Of a stretch of 64,000 nt of DNA, positions 22,556 through 31,995 are shown in pieces. Below the pieces are notes generated by a model. The model ran no database searches, was not told the DNA's origin, and worked only from the letters and a program-made list of their open reading frames with translations. How positions within the stretch are numbered: position 1 is the first letter of the stretch; each line of letters starts with the position of its first letter. Source of the stretch: Lonicera japonica (lineage: Eukaryota > Streptophyta > Magnoliopsida > Dipsacales > Caprifoliaceae); the NCBI GenBank assembly GCA_021464415.1, contig JAKCWG010000771.1:203136-267135 (forward strand), in the 5' to 3' direction. A program made the position numbers and the translations under genes.

Positions 22556-24091
22556 TGTAGACACCCCGATCCGTGACCCCCGCAAGAACCCTAACGACCT
22601 TCGGGAACTGCTGTTTCTGGAGTCCGGGACCCACCCGAACACCCGACACTGCCCTGGAAGCGTTTGTTGGCCAAACAAACCAGTTTTTAATGGAAATGTC
22701 GCACGACACTCAAGATTGTCGCGCGACATACACAGGATTGTTGTGCGATAATCCTAACTTTATGGGGACATGTCACGCGACAAACACCCCACCACTCCAC
22801 TTTTTGACTCATCAGTGAGTCAGAATCATCATTAAAGTAGAATGTCGCGCGACAGTCAAGATTGTCGCGCGGCATATACCCAAATGTCGCGCGACATATG
22901 CCCTTTCGTCACTATAAATAGGGCAGCACCCCCATGGGTTCTAGACAGCAACATCAGAGCAAGATCAGAGCTGAAAACGGCAAGAAAAATCGCCAAAACA
23001 GTGCAGAAAATAGCAACAAGCATTTTCGATTATCGTCTTATTTCTAAAGAGTCGAATCTATTCTCGACACTCGACGTGTCCGGTCTCGGGAATCGAATTC
23101 TCAGAAATATCTGAAGAAGGAGAAGATTATTATTGCCGAAGATCTCTCTGCCGTATTATATTTTCTTTCTTATTATTATTCTCGTCGGGAAGTGGCAACA
23201 TGGTTGTGTTAGGTTTCTAACGCGCTCGAAAATCAGGTTTATCTGTGTACTTGTTTTATTTCTGTTGTTTTGTCCACATTTTATTTGAATAAACTTATTG
23301 CCAAGTTATAAATAGTCTACCATCTTCAAAATAAAAGACCCTGATAAAACCATTTGCAAAATCAGAAGAGTAAGTAGATTATCATCCGGATAAAATTCTG
23401 TTTTCAAAACCCGGATTGATAAGACTTATCTAGGAATTAAAATCAGCATATCCTGTCTTCTCTATAGACTGCGACGTGTCTGATAACTCTCCTCAAAGAA
23501 TTCTAGTTCCATATTAAATTAGTCCCGATACAAGATCCGAACTTTTACAAAAGTAATCACAACACGAGAAAACCGTCATTATCTGAGGAAATAATACGGG
23601 ATACTCTTTCAAAATAAAAGGTTTTGCCATTTGTATTTACATCTTTCAATAATAAAAACATCGGATCTCGGAACACAAAGGTTCTTTATCCCTTTCCCGC
23701 TTTCCTTAAAATTAGGGTTTTTATTCGAAAAGTAGTAGACTGTCAGTAAAAGCATCCAAGTTTTTCAACATAGAATAAACATATAAGTCCACTAGAGAAC
23801 GAAAGGGCGGAATGGGTGCTTAACACCTTCCCAAACCGTAATATAGTTCCCGAACCCTATAGAATCCTGGTTTTGCAGACAAACGTGTAAAGAAAGGCTT
23901 ATCTGTAGCCTTTCCCCTTACACAACCCTTTTTGTCCGTTTTCTCGTAAAACGTACTGGCGACTCTGAATAAACCCTCTTGCATCTAGAAATAGGATAGA
24001 GGGACACCCGATATGAATTATCAACACGCCATTAGACGCACGAGAACAAATAAGGAACGAGGCCCGGGGGTCGCACTTGCGGATTCTCATA
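22556..24091 (+). repeat. LTR of Tat family E3 (about 1536 bp)
   Basis: Starts TGTAGACACCCC and ends near GGATTCTCATA, directly followed by the primer site. U3 carries six TGTCGCGCGACA-type palindromes plus one weak copy, and TATAAATAG at 22913-22921. U5 has the hairpin in variant form (CGGAATGGG at 23808, CCCAAACCG at 23830) and TGGCGACTCT at 23957-23966. The same U3 palindrome marks the antisense promoters of E3 at 58571-58614 and 62956-63021, which ties this LTR to E3. The terminus is uncertain by a few bases. Confidence 0.8.
22697..22921 (+). promoter_or_regulatory. E3 LTR promoter: TGTCGCGCGACA cluster and TATA box
   Basis: Motif copies start at 22697, 22717, 22771 (TGTCACGCGACA), 22843, 22863 (TGTCGCGCGGCA) and 22885. 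A weak copy lies near 22740. Neighbouring copies are 20-22 bp apart. The last copy ends 16 bp before TATAAATAG. Confidence 0.82.
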
Positions 24092-24092
24092 G

Positions 24093-24110
24093 TGGCGACT
24101 CTGCTGGGGA
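24093..24110 (+). other. Primer binding site of E3
   Basis: TGGCGACTCTGCTGGGGA follows the LTR end and is identical to the E2 site at 30862-30879. Ogre/Tat elements are reported to use a tRNA-Arg-type primer; I did not verify the tRNA. Confidence 0.85.
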
Positions 24111-24629
24111 CAATGAGAACTAGGCTTTTATATGTGGATTTTTTGTTTATAATATGTTGATATGCATGCTTTTATTGCTTTCCCTACTTGCCCCCTGACG
24201 TGGTGCCTGGATTTTATTGTTGACCTGACCTAGAGGCGCATTAAAGTCCATTCATTGACATAGACATATGTTTAGGATTTCCCCTTTATGTTATATATGA
24301 TTGTAAAGAAATATCTTTTTTAAATAAAAATGGCGTTTTCAAAATACACCTCGAAGATAATATATTTGCAATCAAAACTTTTAAAAAATTCTTGTTTTGC
24401 ACGCACTTTCACAAATCATGCATTGGTTCTACGAGTGTGAATTTACCCCGAACCCTCGGAAGTATTATAAATGAGTAGGGAGTTGGCTTGCTTGGGCCGA
24501 CATAAACCGAAAGCATTTACTTCCACTCTCCTTGGCCAAGTACGCCCCCGAGGTATATCGAGTGACGAGAACACTCACGTACCCGGGAAGTATATCAAAA
24601 GATTCTTGCACGTACCCGCCCCTAGGGTA
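24111..24629 (+). other. E3 leader, 5' part, ending at the copia insertion
   Basis: Non-coding leader with CTCCTTGGCCAAGTAC and GAGTGACGAGAACACTCACG, both shared with the E2 leader near 31230-31290. From 24186 on it is duplicated at 47488-47927. It ends in GGGTA, the target-site duplication of the copia element. Confidence 0.75.
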
Positions 24630-26264
24630 TGTTGACCTTGAAGGTCTTAATCTTATTTTGATAATAACAATAAATTAATCATGTGTAATTTAACATGTTC
24701 TTGATATAAGATTATAGATTTCTTATTTGGAAAATCAAGAATAGCATGATTCCTCAAAGGAAGTTTGACAAGGATCATTCAATCAATATCCGATCAAGTC
24801 AACGAAGCATTTGACTAAAACCGATCTACCCGAATTCAGATCATTCTTCTACAAGCGTTGGACAAGACAAGAAGATCAATCTCATCACCCACAAGCTAGC
24901 AATGCAAATCCATGAAGCACAAAGATCAAGAATCATATGCAAAAGCTTCAAGGGAAAAGCTTCAAGTGAAGAATCAATTTGAAGAAACAAATCGAAGCAT
25001 TCGAAGACTCATATATTCGGTAATTGAGTGTTTGCTTAGGATTAATGTAAAGTTTCTTAATTGATTTATTATATAGCTCAAACATATTCATGCATCTTTT
25101 AAAGATTGATTCAAACTAGCTTGAAATTGAATTTATTTGAAAAACATCATTTTACAAAAACCGAGTTTCAAAATAAATTCATATTAATTTTAAATGATCA
25201 TATTTTAAGCTATAATAAAAATGGGTATCTTAGAAACATATATTTGAGGTTCAAAAATCATTAGAATTTTATTTGGAACTAAATTATTAAATTGAAAAAA
25301 TATTTTTATTTTTCGTTTAAAATTCGCTCAATTTTTGCCCAGTTTTGATCTAACGGTAAAATGGAGGCCTTCCCGAACTCCGATCATTTTGAAATTTTTA
25401 CAGTAGTTAGACAACATCTCCTGGCAATTTTGAATAAAATTTGAGCATGATCCAACGGTCTAATTCAGAGAAATTAACAAAACAATTTTGAATTGTTTTG
25501 TCAAAACTAGCTGTTGGAAAGTTTGAAAATGTATACCTTGGAGCCAAAACCTCTCTTAATCATCCCCAACGGCCATATGATTTTGTAAGCTATAAATATG
25601 ATGTCTTAGACATGTTTTAACACACTTGAATCATTCTACAAACTTATTTTACATATATACAAAGTTATTCAAGTATTATTGATCATATTCTTCATTTTTG
25701 AGCTATATATTTTGATCAATTTTGATATCTCTTAGTGTGAGCTTCATTTGTATTTTGTCATATACAAAAGAGATATTGTACATTGGTGTTTGTCACCAAA
25801 ACTCATTTTGAATCATAATTGTGAGAGGTGTATCTCATAGATTAGCAAGAGGGATTTCTTGTGAGAGTATTGAGGGTGTTTCAATACTTGTAAGAGTGTG
25901 TGAGAAGAATACACTTGTAGAGGTTTGATCTTCACCCGGAAGGAGATCGGTTATAGTGGAAATTCTCGGGGAACTAACCGAGCGCGGAGTAGGGGGAACA
26001 AGCCGAACCGTGTGGACAAAAAATATTCGACTTCAAATTGGTTCAATCTTTCTTACTCAATCTCTTTATTTATTTTGCTATATTAATTGATTGAAGTTGC
26101 TTATATTATTGCTTATTCTTGGGATTGATTATTTAATTGATTGTTTTCCTTGATAAACTTATTTAACTAATTTGCTTTACTTAAATATTTTAAAAACGTT
26201 TTAATTCCACATTAAGTTTTTAAAACCCTATTCACCCCCCCTCTAGGGTATTTTCCGACCTACA
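24630..26264 (+). repeat. 5' LTR of the copia element (1635 bp)
   Basis: Begins TGTTGACCTTGAAGG and ends TTTCCGACCTACA (TG...CA), preceded by GGGTA. By eye it differs from the copy at 47928-49561 at roughly two dozen positions, about 1.5%. Confidence 0.92.
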
Positions 26265-26266
26265 AT

Positions 26267-26278
26267 TGGTATCAGAGG
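26267..26278 (+). other. Copia primer binding site (initiator Met tRNA type)
   Basis: TGGTATCAGAGG begins two bases after the LTR. It matches the plant initiator-Met-tRNA primer site TGGTATCAGAGC except for the last base. Confidence 0.88.
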
Positions 26279-26320
26279 TTGTACTCTTGTTTTGATTTAA
26301 CAATCTTAGAGTTTACGATC

Positions 26321-28637
26321 ATGTCTATTTATCAAGGAACCGGAATTAACGAAGGTTCTTCCACCACTAGACCACCTCTATTTGATGGCAAAAATTATAG
26401 TTATTGGAAAAGTCGTATGTGTACTTTTCTTCAAGCTAGTGATTTTGAACAATGGAAGGTTACACTCATTGGACCTTATAAGATTACCAAAACCGATGAA
26501 AATGGTATAGTCACTCCTAAATCTATTTCCGAATATGATGAGAATGATATTAAGAAAATCCAATTTAATGCTAAAGCCTTGAATGCTCTACATTGTGCAT
26601 TAACTATAGATGAATACAACAAGATTTCTAGTTGTAAAATCGCCAAAGAAATTTGGGATAAATTAGAAGTTGCCTATGAAGGAAGTCAAGTTAAGGATGA
26701 TAATATTAATATGCTCGTTCATGATTATGAACTTTTCAAAATGGAGCCTAATGAATCACTTACTTCTATGTATAGTAGGTTCTCTATTATTACTAATGCT
26801 TTAGATTTTCTTGGAAAGGAATATTCTAATGAGGATAAGATTTGAAAGATTCTTAGAACTCTTCCCAAGAAATGGAGACCCAAAGTAACGGCTATTCAAG
26901 AAGACAAGAATCTCAAGACGCTAAGCATGGATGAACTCTTGGGTTCACTTAAAACCCATGAGAAGGAATTGGCAAGAGAAGAAGAAAGTGATTCAAAAGC
27001 CAAAAAGTCTCTAGCTCTCAAAGCAACTCAACTAGATAATGATGAAGAGTTGATGATAGAAGATGATGATATGGCTCTTCTTTCTAGAAAATTCATAAAA
27101 TTTCTAGCCAAGAAGAAGAAATTTCAAGGTAAAGGAAACAACTTTGATCCGTCATCAAGAAGGAACAATGATCGATCTGTTCAACCAAGAGGTGAAAATG
27201 AAGAAGAAAAGAAGTGTTTCCATTGCCATGAACCAGGGCATTTCAAAACAAATTGCCCAGTTAGAAGAAAGGAAAGAAGAGACAAAAGAGACAAAGCCTT
27301 CAAACAAGTACGACAAGCCCTCAAAGGTACTTGGAGTGATTCCGAAGAAGGTGAATCCAATGCCGATTGAAGCGACGAGGAAACGGAAAATCTTTGCCTT
27401 ATGGCAAGAGACGATGAGGTACACTCTTCTTATGACTCATCTAGTGATGATAATGCATCTATTAATAATGATATACATGATGAGAATGACTATGAAGAAT
27501 TATATGATATGTTTGATGAATTGCATAAAAAGTTTAAAAATTTGTCTAAAATGTATGCTAGCCTCAAAAAGGAAAATTTGATTATTTCTAGTAAGTGTCA
27601 AAACTTTGAGAAAGAAAATATATTTTTGAAAAATGAAAACAAAACTTTGAAGAAAGGAAAGGAGAAAGAAACTCCAAATACACTTATATTAGAAAATGTC
27701 AAATTGAAAGATCAAGTGGATGACTTAACTAATAGTTTAGCCAAGTTCACCAAAGGAAAAGATAACTTGGATAAACTATTAGGAGCACAAAGGTGTGTCT
27801 TTGATAAAGCCGGTTTGGGTTATAATCAAATCCATATCCAAAAGGATTACAAAAATTTCTTCAAAACATACACACCGCATAATCCTACTAATCTTTGTTC
27901 ATTTTGTGGAAGAAATATTCTTAGTGCACATTCTTGTTATTACAAAGAAAATGACTTTCCTAAAAGAAAGCTTGCTTGGGTTCCAAAAGGAACCATTATG
28001 TTTGCTAACCCAAAGGGACCCAACTTATTTTGGGTACCAAAAGAAAAGTTGTTTAAGATTTTGGTGTAGATTTGGATGAGAGTAAAAGCTAGCAAAATAA
28101 AATGGTTCTTGGATAGTGGATGCTCGAAACACATGATGAGAGAAAAGAGAAATTTCTTGAGTCTCACTCCTAAACAAGGAGGCAACGTCACATTTAAAGA
28201 CAACGTCAAAGGCAAAATCATTGGTGTAAGTAAAATTGGTAAGAAATCTTCTTATATCAATAATGTTTTACTTGTTGATGGTTTAAAACATAATTTACTT
28301 AGTATTAATTAATTGCGTGATAAAGGTTATAAAGTTATTTTTCAATCCGAATGTTGCCTTATTAAAATTATTATTAATAATTCTATCTTGTTTGTTGCTT
28401 ATAGATCATATAACGTATATACTCTTGAACTTGATGATTTATCTAAACAATATGTTAAATGTTTATCCGTATTGAATGATGTTTTTTAGTTATGGCATAG
28501 AAGATTAGTTCATGCTAATATGGATTTAGTTCACAAATTATCTAAAATGGAATTAGTTAAAGAATTGCCTAAAACTAAACTTATTAAAGATAGAATTTGT
28601 GATGCTTGTCAACTTAGTAAACAACATAAGTCTTCAT
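26321..28637 (+). pseudogene. gag-pol: Copia gag-pol: gag, protease start, pre-integrase; stop-disabled
   Basis: The first ATG is at 26321. One reading frame persists to 28637 with no frameshift, interrupted by stops at 26843-26845, 27368-27370, 28067-28069, 28310-28312 and one near 28487. Domains in order: UBN2-type gag (NYSYWKSRMCTFLQ), CCHC knuckle CFHCHEPGHFKTNC near 27215-27255, an acidic then coiled-coil region, NPKGPNLFWVPK, protease motif WFLDSGCSKHM near 28105, and the GAG pre-integrase block LWHRRLVHAN near 28495. Homology ends at LSKQHKSSF. The stop at 26843 fits CGA to TGA and that at 28310 fits CAA to TAA. The integrase core, RT and RNase H are missing. Confidence 0.9.
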
Positions 28638-28772
28638 TTTGCATGTTATTATAAACTAACAATGATTTTGCAGTCTAAAAAAATTATTATTTATCATTCA
28701 AAGAAAAGAAGGGAACAGAATCTGAAGATCATCAACATCAAAATTCAAAACAGTATCGAGACTAGAAGAAGA

Positions 28773-29468
28773 CTAATCAACAAAATTATGCTCCATATCT
28801 AATAGAGCTGTCCAATCAGAGCTCATTGGTTCGGCAACCTCCGCAACAGTACCACTTTGAGAAAGTTGCGATGAATGACCTTCCAAAGCAGCTTGGTAAT
28901 CTGACAGAGTCAGATATGCCGGCAAACCCACATTAGTTCGAAAAGTACTATGGTCTGAAAGATTCCCGGTAGTCGAAAGAATTTCATGTGCAACATTTTC
29001 TGCTAACGATAGGAGCCCTGTAGAACTTCTAGGAGGAGCAAAAGAAAAGCATTGGTTAGCGCTAGAAGACTCTCCTAATCGAGCCTCTAATGTTGTCACT
29101 CGTGATTGCAAAGCTTCTAACGCTGTCACTCGTGATTGTAACTCTTGTACCTTCTGTTCAAGAGAAACAATAAGTGCAGTACAGCCTTTACTGGGATTCT
29201 CGACTCTCGCCTTAGCTTCAAAAAGAAATGAATAGAGAGTCTCAAGATATTGATGTTGAGGAATTTCTTTTAAAATATTTGCAACACTATTTACCCCAAA
29301 AACGGTGAAGATTGTACGATAATCTTGACGACTAATCACATCCATAAAAATTTGTGCATATTCACACCATGGCTGACATTTCTTGCGTTTGTAAGCACAA
29401 GCAGCACAAGACGAACCTGTACAACGGAAGGTATTCGGCATACTTTTGATTTGCTTTCCCTTACTCAT
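28773..29468 (-). CDS. LOB-domain (LBD/ASL) family protein, intronless, 231 aa
   Basis: The LOB C-block is intact: CAACAYKRKKCQPWC fits C-x2-C-x6-C-x3-C, the zinc-finger-like DNA-binding motif of this plant transcription-factor family. A divergent GAS block follows (VFGVNSVANILKEIP where VFGASNVSKLL is typical), then NPSKGC in place of the usual DPVYGC. Next comes a leucine-rich coiled coil in which LQSRVTALEA is nearly repeated. The C-terminal about 90 residues are not recognised. The start is ATG at 29468; the frame is open to TAG. It lies between a truncated copia element and the E2 5' LTR, whose start is 213 bp upstream of its ATG and points away. The GAS divergence leaves open whether it is functional. 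Confidence 0.8.
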   Translation of the reverse strand: MSKGKQIKSMPNTFRCTGSSCAACAYKRKKCQPWCEYAQIFMDVISRQDYRTIFTVFGVNSVANILKEIPQHQYLETLYSFLFEAKARVENPSKGCTALIVSLEQKVQELQSRVTALEALQSRVTTLEARLGESSSANQCFSFAPPRSSTGLLSLAENVAHEILSTTGNLSDHSTFRTNVGLPAYLTLSDYQAALEGHSSQLSQSGTVAEVAEPMSSDWTALLDMEHNFVD

Positions 29469-29681
29469 GGGTACCTCCTATAAAAGTTATAAGAAGAAAA
29501 TGGATCTCGAGGAAGACAACAAGAAAGAGGGGACAAGAGGCAGAGCAATTAAAAGAATCCCGAAAATGAAAAGTTGTAATCCTAAAAGGTCAAAAATACA
29601 GCGCCGCCCGCGTGCATCTAAAGTCCACCGCCCTAGCAGGGTCTAGATCCCTCTTTGATGTTGACATAGGGGGAGGGGGAG
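29469..29681 (-). other. 5' flank of the LOB-domain gene up to the E2 LTR
   Basis: Contains AT-rich TATAACTTTTATAG just before the ATG and, next to the LTR, a purine run GGGGGAGGGGGAG. That run is not the E1/E2-type polypurine tract (GAGAGGGTC). Confidence 0.4.
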
Positions 29682-30860
29682 TGTGAACACCCCAATCCAC
29701 GACTCTCGAGTAAACTCTGGTTTTCTTAAAACAAGCATCTTGCGTTTTTGTGTTGAGTTATCATGCATATAGAAGACCGATAGGAAAGACTCCATTTTCG
29801 GCCACGTTGGGAGTTTGATATAACCTTGGTTGGCCCCCTTGTCGCAGCCCCCTGTCGCAGCCCCCAGCCGCACGCCCCAACCGCACGACCTAGCCGCACG
29901 CCCTGCGGCTACCCCCTGTCGCACGACCTAGCCGCACGCCCTGCGGCTACCCCCTGCGGTTGGCCTCTTTTGGAGCGTTTTTGGCGGATTTTTCCCTATA
30001 AATAGGACCTTTGGGCTCCCATTTTAAGGCATCAACACTCAATAGTGTTTTTAGTAAGTAGAAACTCTGTCAAAATTATTAGAGAGTCATTTTAGAGAAA
30101 TTTTGAGAGAGAATCTCTAGAGAGAGAAAGTTTTAGAGAGAGAAAAATCTAGAGAGAGAAAGTTCTAGAGAGAGAAGGAAGCAAGCAAGGTAACAAGGCC
30201 AGGCTCTTAATTCTTCTTCAGGCGCATCAGGTACGTCTTTCAACCCTCCTTGATTTCAGTACTGCATTTAATTTCACTTTTAATACAGAAAATTAGATAA
30301 CTTGCAAAGAAGTTCATTGATTTCAAAACAAATCCTTTTTAAGTTTTACAAGAAATCTAAAATCCGTTTTGACACGTTTTCAAAACAAACAAAAATACAA
30401 AAACAGTTTCCAAAAGAAAGGAACTACGAGACTCTGATTTCATTCTACGAATGAATACGTAGGCGCTCGCAAAAGCTCGAGTCTGATTTCAAAATATTAT
30501 TTTAAACGGAATTTATCCGGAAAGGACTATTCTGAAAACAATTCAAACTACTTGCAAGATATCTAAAATAGGAATTAGATGCATGATCCATTGAGAGACC
30601 GAAAGGGCGAATTGGGTGCCTAACACCTTCCCAATTCGTAACATAGTTCCCGAACCCTAACAAAGTCAATTTTCAAAATAAATCTCTGGTTTCAAACGTA
30701 TGAAAGATAATTCGTTTTCGAATTATCCTTCGTACGATCTTTTGTTTGTTTTCTCATAAAACAAACTGGCGACTCTACAAAACACGTTTTTTTTTTAAAG
30801 AAAACCGAGAACGAGGACTCTTTCTTTCTCTCGGGTCGCGCGCGGGTCCGGACTCTCACA
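29682..30860 (+). repeat. 5' LTR of E2 (1179 bp)
   Basis: TGTGAACACC ... GGACTCTCACA, with TGTGA/TCACA terminal inverted repeats. U3 contains GC-rich palindromic motifs (29849-29965) and TATAAATAG at 29997-30005. GA-rich repeats lie at 30100-30180. U5 has the hairpin CGAATTGGG/CCCAATTCG (30608-30638) and the decamer TGGCGACTCT at 30767-30776. Confidence 0.93.
29849..30005 (+). promoter_or_regulatory. E2 LTR promoter: GCCGCACG/GCGGCT motif cluster and TATA box
   Basis: AGCCGCACGCCCTGCGGCT occurs at 29892-29910 and 29930-29948. TGTCGCA and CAACCGCACG variants lie among them. The cluster ends about 30 bp before TATAAATAG. The solo LTR of the same family has CCAACCGTACGGCTGG at this place, which is the form repeated in front of both E2 antisense genes. 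Confidence 0.75.
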
Positions 30861-30861
30861 G

Positions 30862-30879
30862 TGGCGACTCTGCTGGGGA
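30862..30879 (+). other. Primer binding site of E2
   Basis: TGGCGACTCTGCTGGGGA lies one base after the LTR end and is identical to the E3 site. Confidence 0.9.
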
Positions 30880-31995
30880 ATGTCGAGAACTAAGCTCTAT
30901 TATAATGGATCATATATTTAATTCCTGTTATTTATTAGATATAGGGTTGTAAGCCTCAGTTTTAGGATAACATAGAAGCGATCTAGGTGGATACTCTGAT
31001 GCCTTTATTTGTTATTTATGTGAGGAAAAATCTTTTTCATAGTTAAAATTGGGTAAAATACTGTAACAAATCCTAAAGCATTTATCAATAATGAACCGCC
31101 AGATTGTTATTTCGCATGCACTCACGTCCTATCATGCATTTTCGCGAGTGTGAATTTACCCTATTAACCTCGGGACCAGAGTCGTGATTAGGCCGCGGAC
31201 TTGCGGGTCTGCACTAGCCGAAAGCCCTGGGACCACTCTCCTTGGCCAAGTACTTACCGAGGTATATAGAGTGACGAGAACACTCACGTACCCAGGATGT
31301 ATATCAAAAGGTCCTTACATGTACCTGCGCTCTTGAGGTATATCGTAAGACTTGCCAAATAGGAGGGAGCCTTAAACCTTACCCTCTTCAACCACGCTTG
31401 CATATAGGGGAATCAGCCTAGAACACAAAGATTTTAGCGTCGTTTTAATGACCGACAGTCGTGAGAATCTAAAACCAGCTAAGGCCCTGCCATTTATACT
31501 ATGATGGTTTCGACAGGTATGGCCGGAGGCTGTTCGACCTTCACCGTAAAAATTCACGAGGACTGAATCCTCGTAATTTTCCTGATGTTGATTCCATGAA
31601 TAAAGCAACTCATGAAGAGAGAACCTCCCGTGATTTTCAAATGATTTTTCTAAAAAGCTCTTTTTTGAAATCGTTTTTCAAAACTATAGATGATCAGGGA
31701 ACCCATGGAATTCTTTTCCTACCCTGTCTCTATACGGGACTCTCAAGTTGTTGCCGTCGGTCTATTTTTGATCTCACATAAAGAAAATCTTTTGTGTGTT
31801 TATTTCTTTTGTCCCGATCGATGTATTTCTGGATAAAGTCCGGCAAGTTCTAAGTGATATATTATTGTTGTTTTCCGGGGGGAATGTGCGCTATCGAATT
31901 TGTCCTTTTTCCGGCATCAGACATTCACACTGGCCTCTGCGTGGGCCGGAAGAGATAGTACCGGTAGACTCATCAGACCAGACTCAGCTGACAGC
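30880..31995 (+). other. E2 leader (5' untranslated region)
   Basis: Non-coding. It shares CTCCTTGGCCAAGTAC, GAGTGACGAGAACACTCACG, GAGGTATAT and CTTGCCAAATAGGAGGGAGC with the E3 leader. The open frame upstream of 31996 begins at a TTG, not an ATG. The conserved blocks could hold the packaging signal; that is inference. Confidence 0.7.

Larger units (their letters stand above)
24630..28637 (+). mobile_element. Ty1/copia element, truncated before integrase
   Basis: 5' LTR 24630-26264, primer site 26267-26278, then gag and the start of pol up to 28637, where homology stops and an unrelated LOB-gene flank begins. It is inserted into the E3 leader at GGGTA. The same LTR recurs alone at 47928-49561. 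The gag has a CCHC knuckle, a coiled coil and NPKGPNLFWVPK, suggesting a SIRE-like clade. Confidence 0.85.

Noticed and set aside
29669..29681. Purine run before the E2 5' LTR as a polypurine tract that would put the LOB gene inside a Tat element
   Set aside because: The two polypurine tracts seen with 3' LTRs here end in GAGAGGGTC, which this does not.
31900..31995. N-terminal extension of the E2 gag frame
   Set aside because: It begins with TTG; the first ATG is 31996 and upstream bases belong to the leader.
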